Assembly: GCA_937950385.1 (NCBI GenBank)
Contig: CALFEA010000036.1
Span: forward strand, 1 to 6,502
From: an uncultured Altererythrobacter sp.
GTDB lineage: Bacteria > Pseudomonadota > Alphaproteobacteria > Sphingomonadales > Sphingomonadaceae
Length of the DNA: 6,502 nt
Direction: 5' to 3'
Under the pieces are notes generated by a model, which saw nothing but the letters and a program-made list of their open reading frames with translations, did not search any database and had not been told where the DNA came from. A program made the position numbers and the translations under genes. The stretch's first letter is position 1. Every line of letters begins with the position of its first letter. Positions 3,593-6,502 of this stretch are shown piece by piece.

Positions 3593-6502
3593 GTGCGTAA
3601 ACACTCCCCTTGGCATCGTTTGGCAGCAGGACTCATCGCAGTTCTGCTGCCACTGGCCGTGCCTGGGGGAGTGGCGCACGCCCAAGATAATGCGCCCGAC
3701 AGTCAGCGCACAATTACCAATACGGCAGAAGCCAGCTGGACTTTTGCTGGCACGCAGTTTGACACGCAGAGCAATGAAGTTGTTATCGATGTCGACGCTG
3801 CGCCGCCAAGGATCACGGCTTTCCGCCCGTCTCCTGGTTCAAGCACTCAGTTTGTTTACCAAAACCCCGTTTGCGGCACCGGACAGAGCATCCAGACCAC
3901 GTCAAATGGTGGCCAAACCGCGCAAATGACGACATCCAGTGTCGAGCAAACCAATATTCTCAATGCTGGCGAAAACCTGCTGTTCCAAGTGACTGCAGAG
4001 GCCGCCAACCTTGATCCCAATTCAATCGATAGCCTCATGGCGGTTATCGTAACCAATTCCGGCGACCGCGAAGAAATCACAATTTTCGAGAGCGAGCCAA
4101 ACTCCGGTATTTTCATTGGCGAAATTCCAACCGAGCGTATGCCGCCGGCTCCTGTGCAGGGTGACTGCCAGTTGAGCCTTGCTGACGGCAATATGATTGA
4201 AATCGCCATTCAACGCGAAGGTCAAAGCGATATTATCGTGTCCACCGAAGTTGAAGTTCTGGCCGATCCGTTTGGCGTAGTCTTCGATAGCGAAACCGGC
4301 GAGCCAGTGAACGGCGCAACCGTTACACTGATCGACGTTGCCACCGGCCTGCCAGCAACCGTATTTGCTGAAGATGGCGTAACCTCTTGGCCTTCAACGG
4401 TTATTTCTGGTCAGCCAATCACTGACGGCGCCGGAAACGTCATTCAAATGGCGCCGGGTGAATATTGGTTCCCATTAACATTCCTTGGCCAGTATCGTTT
4501 GGAGATCACTCCGCCTGCGCCTTACACCGATCCATCTGTTGTCACACCGGGTCAGATTGCGCAGATCACGCGCCCTGATGGCCGTGATTTTGTAATCGAT
4601 GCATCGGGATCATATGGTGGGCCGTTTGAACTGACGGATCCGACACCCATTCAGATCGATATTCCGCTGGACCGTCCTGCCACTGAAATTGCCTTGAGCA
4701 AAAGCGCATCACGCGCCTCTGCGCAGCCTGGTGACGTTGTGTTCTACACGATCACCGCCCGCAATCCCGATAATGACCGCGTTAAACGCGATGTCACCGT
4801 GGTCGATGTGCCATCCAATTGGCTGCGTTTGCGCCAGGATACCGTGCGTATCGACGGCGCTGCTGATCCTAGTGCTGTGATCACAACTGCAGATGGTCGC
4901 CAGATCACAATCGAATTGGGTGATATCGCTGCTGGCGCCTCGCGCCGCGTGGTTTACGCCATGACTGTGCGCCCTGATGCGCCTCCCGGTGATGCCGTTA
5001 ACGAAGCAACCGCAACAGATAGTTTGGGCCGCAGCTCAACGACCAATGCTGTGGTTGATATTGAGCGCGAAAGCATCGCTGGCCGTATGACCATTATTGG
5101 CCGGATCACCTCTGGCCCCTGCACTATCGATGATCCGCGTGTCGGCATCCCCGGTGTGCGCGTGATGATGGAAGACGGCAGCTTTGCCATTACTGACGCT
5201 GACGGCCGTTACCACTTCGAAGGTGTCGTACCCGGCACGCACGTTGTGCAAGCATCGCGTATGACCCTGCCAGAAGGCGGTGAGTTTGTTGATTGTCACC
5301 AGTCTAGCCGCAATGCTGGCAGCGCGACCTCGCGTTTCATCATCGGCCAAGGTGGATCGCTGAAAGTAGCTGATTTCCACGCTATTCTGCCTGAAGCTGT
5401 TCATGCCGAATTGGCTACACGCAAAATTGCTGATGCAGTGGATGCGCCGATTGGCACAGAGGCTACGCCATTTGCAGCAGGCCCTGCTGGATCAGTTGCA
5501 CAGCTGTCCGCTCTCGACACATCCGGTTCGGCACCTAAGAGCCCTGCGAAACCTGTAATTGCGCCTACGCAAGACTGGCTGGCATTGGGTGATGGCGAAG
5601 ATGGCTTCTTGGCCCCTGCCCTCGATGCTAACCCGCGCGCTCCGTCTATCCGTGTGGCTATCCGTCACCGCAAAGGTCAGAAAGTTGACCTGCGCATCAA
5701 TGGTGAGCCGGTTGATCCGCTTGCATTTGACGGCACCAGCAACCCGAAAAAGGGCCGCTATGCGGTATCCGAATGGCGCGGTGTGCCCTTGCTGAAAGAA
5801 CGCACTGTTCTGACCGCTGACATCATCAACACCTTTGGCACCGTGCGCAAAACATTTGAGCGTGAAGTCTTCTTCACCACCACACCTGCCAAGGTTGAGT
5901 TTGTACCAGAGCAATCGAAACTGATTGCTGATGGCCGCACACGCCCAGTGCTCGCGATCCGCGTGCTGGACCGCAACAACCGCCCTCTGCGCGAAGGTAT
6001 CTCCGGCGAGTTTGAACTCGGCGCACCGTACCAGAGTGCTGACCAGCTTGACCGTCAGCAGCTTAATCAGCTGACCGGTCTGGGTGCATCATCTGCACGC
6101 TGGGTAATCAAGGGCAATGAAGGCATCGCTCACATCGAGCTGGCACCGACCATGGTTTCTGGTTCGCTTCGTCTCGACTTCCGTTTTGACGACGGTGAAG
6201 TGGTACGCGAGCAAGAGCTGGAAACTTGGATTGAGCCTGGCGATATCGAGTGGACCGTTGTTGGTCTGATCGAAGGCACAGTGGGTGCTCGCAGCGTGGC
6301 CGATAACATGGAACGCAGCGGACGCTTTGACAGTGACCTTGGTGATGATGCGCGGGTTGCGCTCTATGCCAAAGGCCGCGTGCTGGGCAAATATCTGGTC
6401 ACACTGGCCTACGACAGCGCAAAACAGCGCGACGACCAGCGCTTGCTCGGTACGCTTGATCCTGACGCCTATTACACCGTGTTTGCCGATGGTTCGAGCC
6501 GC
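3593..6502 (+). CDS. Large multidomain outer-membrane-type surface protein, partial (C-terminus beyond window)
   Basis: The frame is open from GTG 3593 to the window end, 970 codons, starting 26 nt after the preceding stop. Residues 1-30 are a signal peptide (AHA before QDN). Next comes TITNTAEASW (40-49), the same strand that opens the two acidic neighbours. Residues about 80-224 include FESEPNSGIFIGEIP (165-179). About 225-312 is an SdrD-B or carboxypeptidase-regulatory-like fold (VFDSETGEPVNGATVTL). About 367-491 is a complete DUF11 domain (ALSKSAS, QPGD, VVDVPS, RIDG, GDAVNEATATD). About 495-600 is a second regulatory-like domain with TDADGRYHFEGVVPGTHVV (534-552). A Pro/Ala-rich linker leads to further sandwiches, including VPEQSKLIADGRTRPVLAIR (771-790). 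The last stretch, YAKGRVLGKYLVTLAYDS from 925, resembles the entry into a C-terminal beta-barrel in similar outer-membrane proteins I recall from sphingomonads. The barrel itself is not in view. Probable base or anchor for the operon's products. Confidence 0.88.
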   Translation, partial: MRKHSPWHRLAAGLIAVLLPLAVPGGVAHAQDNAPDSQRTITNTAEASWTFAGTQFDTQSNEVVIDVDAAPPRITAFRPSPGSSTQFVYQNPVCGTGQSIQTTSNGGQTAQMTTSSVEQTNILNAGENLLFQVTAEAANLDPNSIDSLMAVIVTNSGDREEITIFESEPNSGIFIGEIPTERMPPAPVQGDCQLSLADGNMIEIAIQREGQSDIIVSTEVEVLADPFGVVFDSETGEPVNGATVTLIDVATGLPATVFAEDGVTSWPSTVISGQPITDGAGNVIQMAPGEYWFPLTFLGQYRLEITPPAPYTDPSVVTPGQIAQITRPDGRDFVIDASGSYGGPFELTDPTPIQIDIPLDRPATEIALSKSASRASAQPGDVVFYTITARNPDNDRVKRDVTVVDVPSNWLRLRQDTVRIDGAADPSAVITTADGRQITIELGDIAAGASRRVVYAMTVRPDAPPGDAVNEATATDSLGRSSTTNAVVDIERESIAGRMTIIGRITSGPCTIDDPRVGIPGVRVMMEDGSFAITDADGRYHFEGVVPGTHVVQASRMTLPEGGEFVDCHQSSRNAGSATSRFIIGQGGSLKVADFHAILPEAVHAELATRKIADAVDAPIGTEATPFAAGPAGSVAQLSALDTSGSAPKSPAKPVIAPTQDWLALGDGEDGFLAPALDANPRAPSIRVAIRHRKGQKVDLRINGEPVDPLAFDGTSNPKKGRYAVSEWRGVPLLKERTVLTADIINTFGTVRKTFEREVFFTTTPAKVEFVPEQSKLIADGRTRPVLAIRVLDRNNRPLREGISGEFELGAPYQSADQLDRQQLNQLTGLGASSARWVIKGNEGIAHIELAPTMVSGSLRLDFRFDDGEVVREQELETWIEPGDIEWTVVGLIEGTVGARSVADNMERSGRFDSDLGDDARVALYAKGRVLGKYLVTLAYDSAKQRDDQRLLGTLDPDAYYTVFADGSSR

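Noticed and set aside
5036..5979. Several overlapping minus-strand frames within the large gene
   Set aside because: The sense frame is continuous with recognisable domains. These frames lack ribosome binding sites and coherent motifs.
3593..6502. Classical chaperone-usher usher
   Set aside because: No usher signature is visible in the 970 residues and no PapD-like chaperone gene lies in the operon, so only the strand-exchange analogy is kept, as a hypothesis.

Overview
The window looks like part of an alphaproteobacterial chromosome, probably from Sphingomonadales and perhaps Erythrobacteraceae. That assignment rests on codon use, Sec signal peptides and my recollection of similar protein families in that group. 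No search was run. There are no RNA genes, insertion sequences, CRISPR arrays or phage genes.

Layout. (1) Positions 1-735, minus strand, hold the first 245 codons of an exported protein with a LysM domain followed by a FecR domain. Its C-terminus lies beyond the left edge. (2) Positions 736-982 are a divergent control region with a candidate sigma70-type promoter for the plus-strand genes and a cluster of short direct and inverted repeats. (3) Positions 983-6502, plus strand, look like one operon of four exported proteins. These are a very acidic 325-aa protein, a 158-aa single-domain protein, a 341-aa relative of the first, and the first 970 codons of a large multidomain outer-membrane-type protein that starts with GTG. 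The gaps between genes are 28, 75 and 26 nt. The 75-nt gap carries a hairpin followed by a short T-run.

Common theme. All four plus-strand proteins contain a copy of the same beta-sandwich unit, the DUF11 or 'conserved repeat' type. Landmarks are an early Lys, a Pro-Gly, a D/N near a Pro, a DG turn and a late hydrophobic strand. In the large protein the unit is complete and ends in a GDAVNEATATD-type strand. In the three small proteins the polypeptide stops just before that strand. The 325-aa and 341-aa proteins carry an equivalent strand (IxNxAxAxY-like) at their mature N-termini, and so does the large protein, while the 158-aa protein has none.

This suggests a testable model in which the large protein is an outer-membrane base and the two longer small proteins are head-to-tail subunits joined by strand donation. 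The 158-aa protein would be a cap or adaptor, and the LysM-FecR protein a divergently encoded link to peptidoglycan or a sensor. The domain similarities are visible in the sequence; the assembly model is inference.
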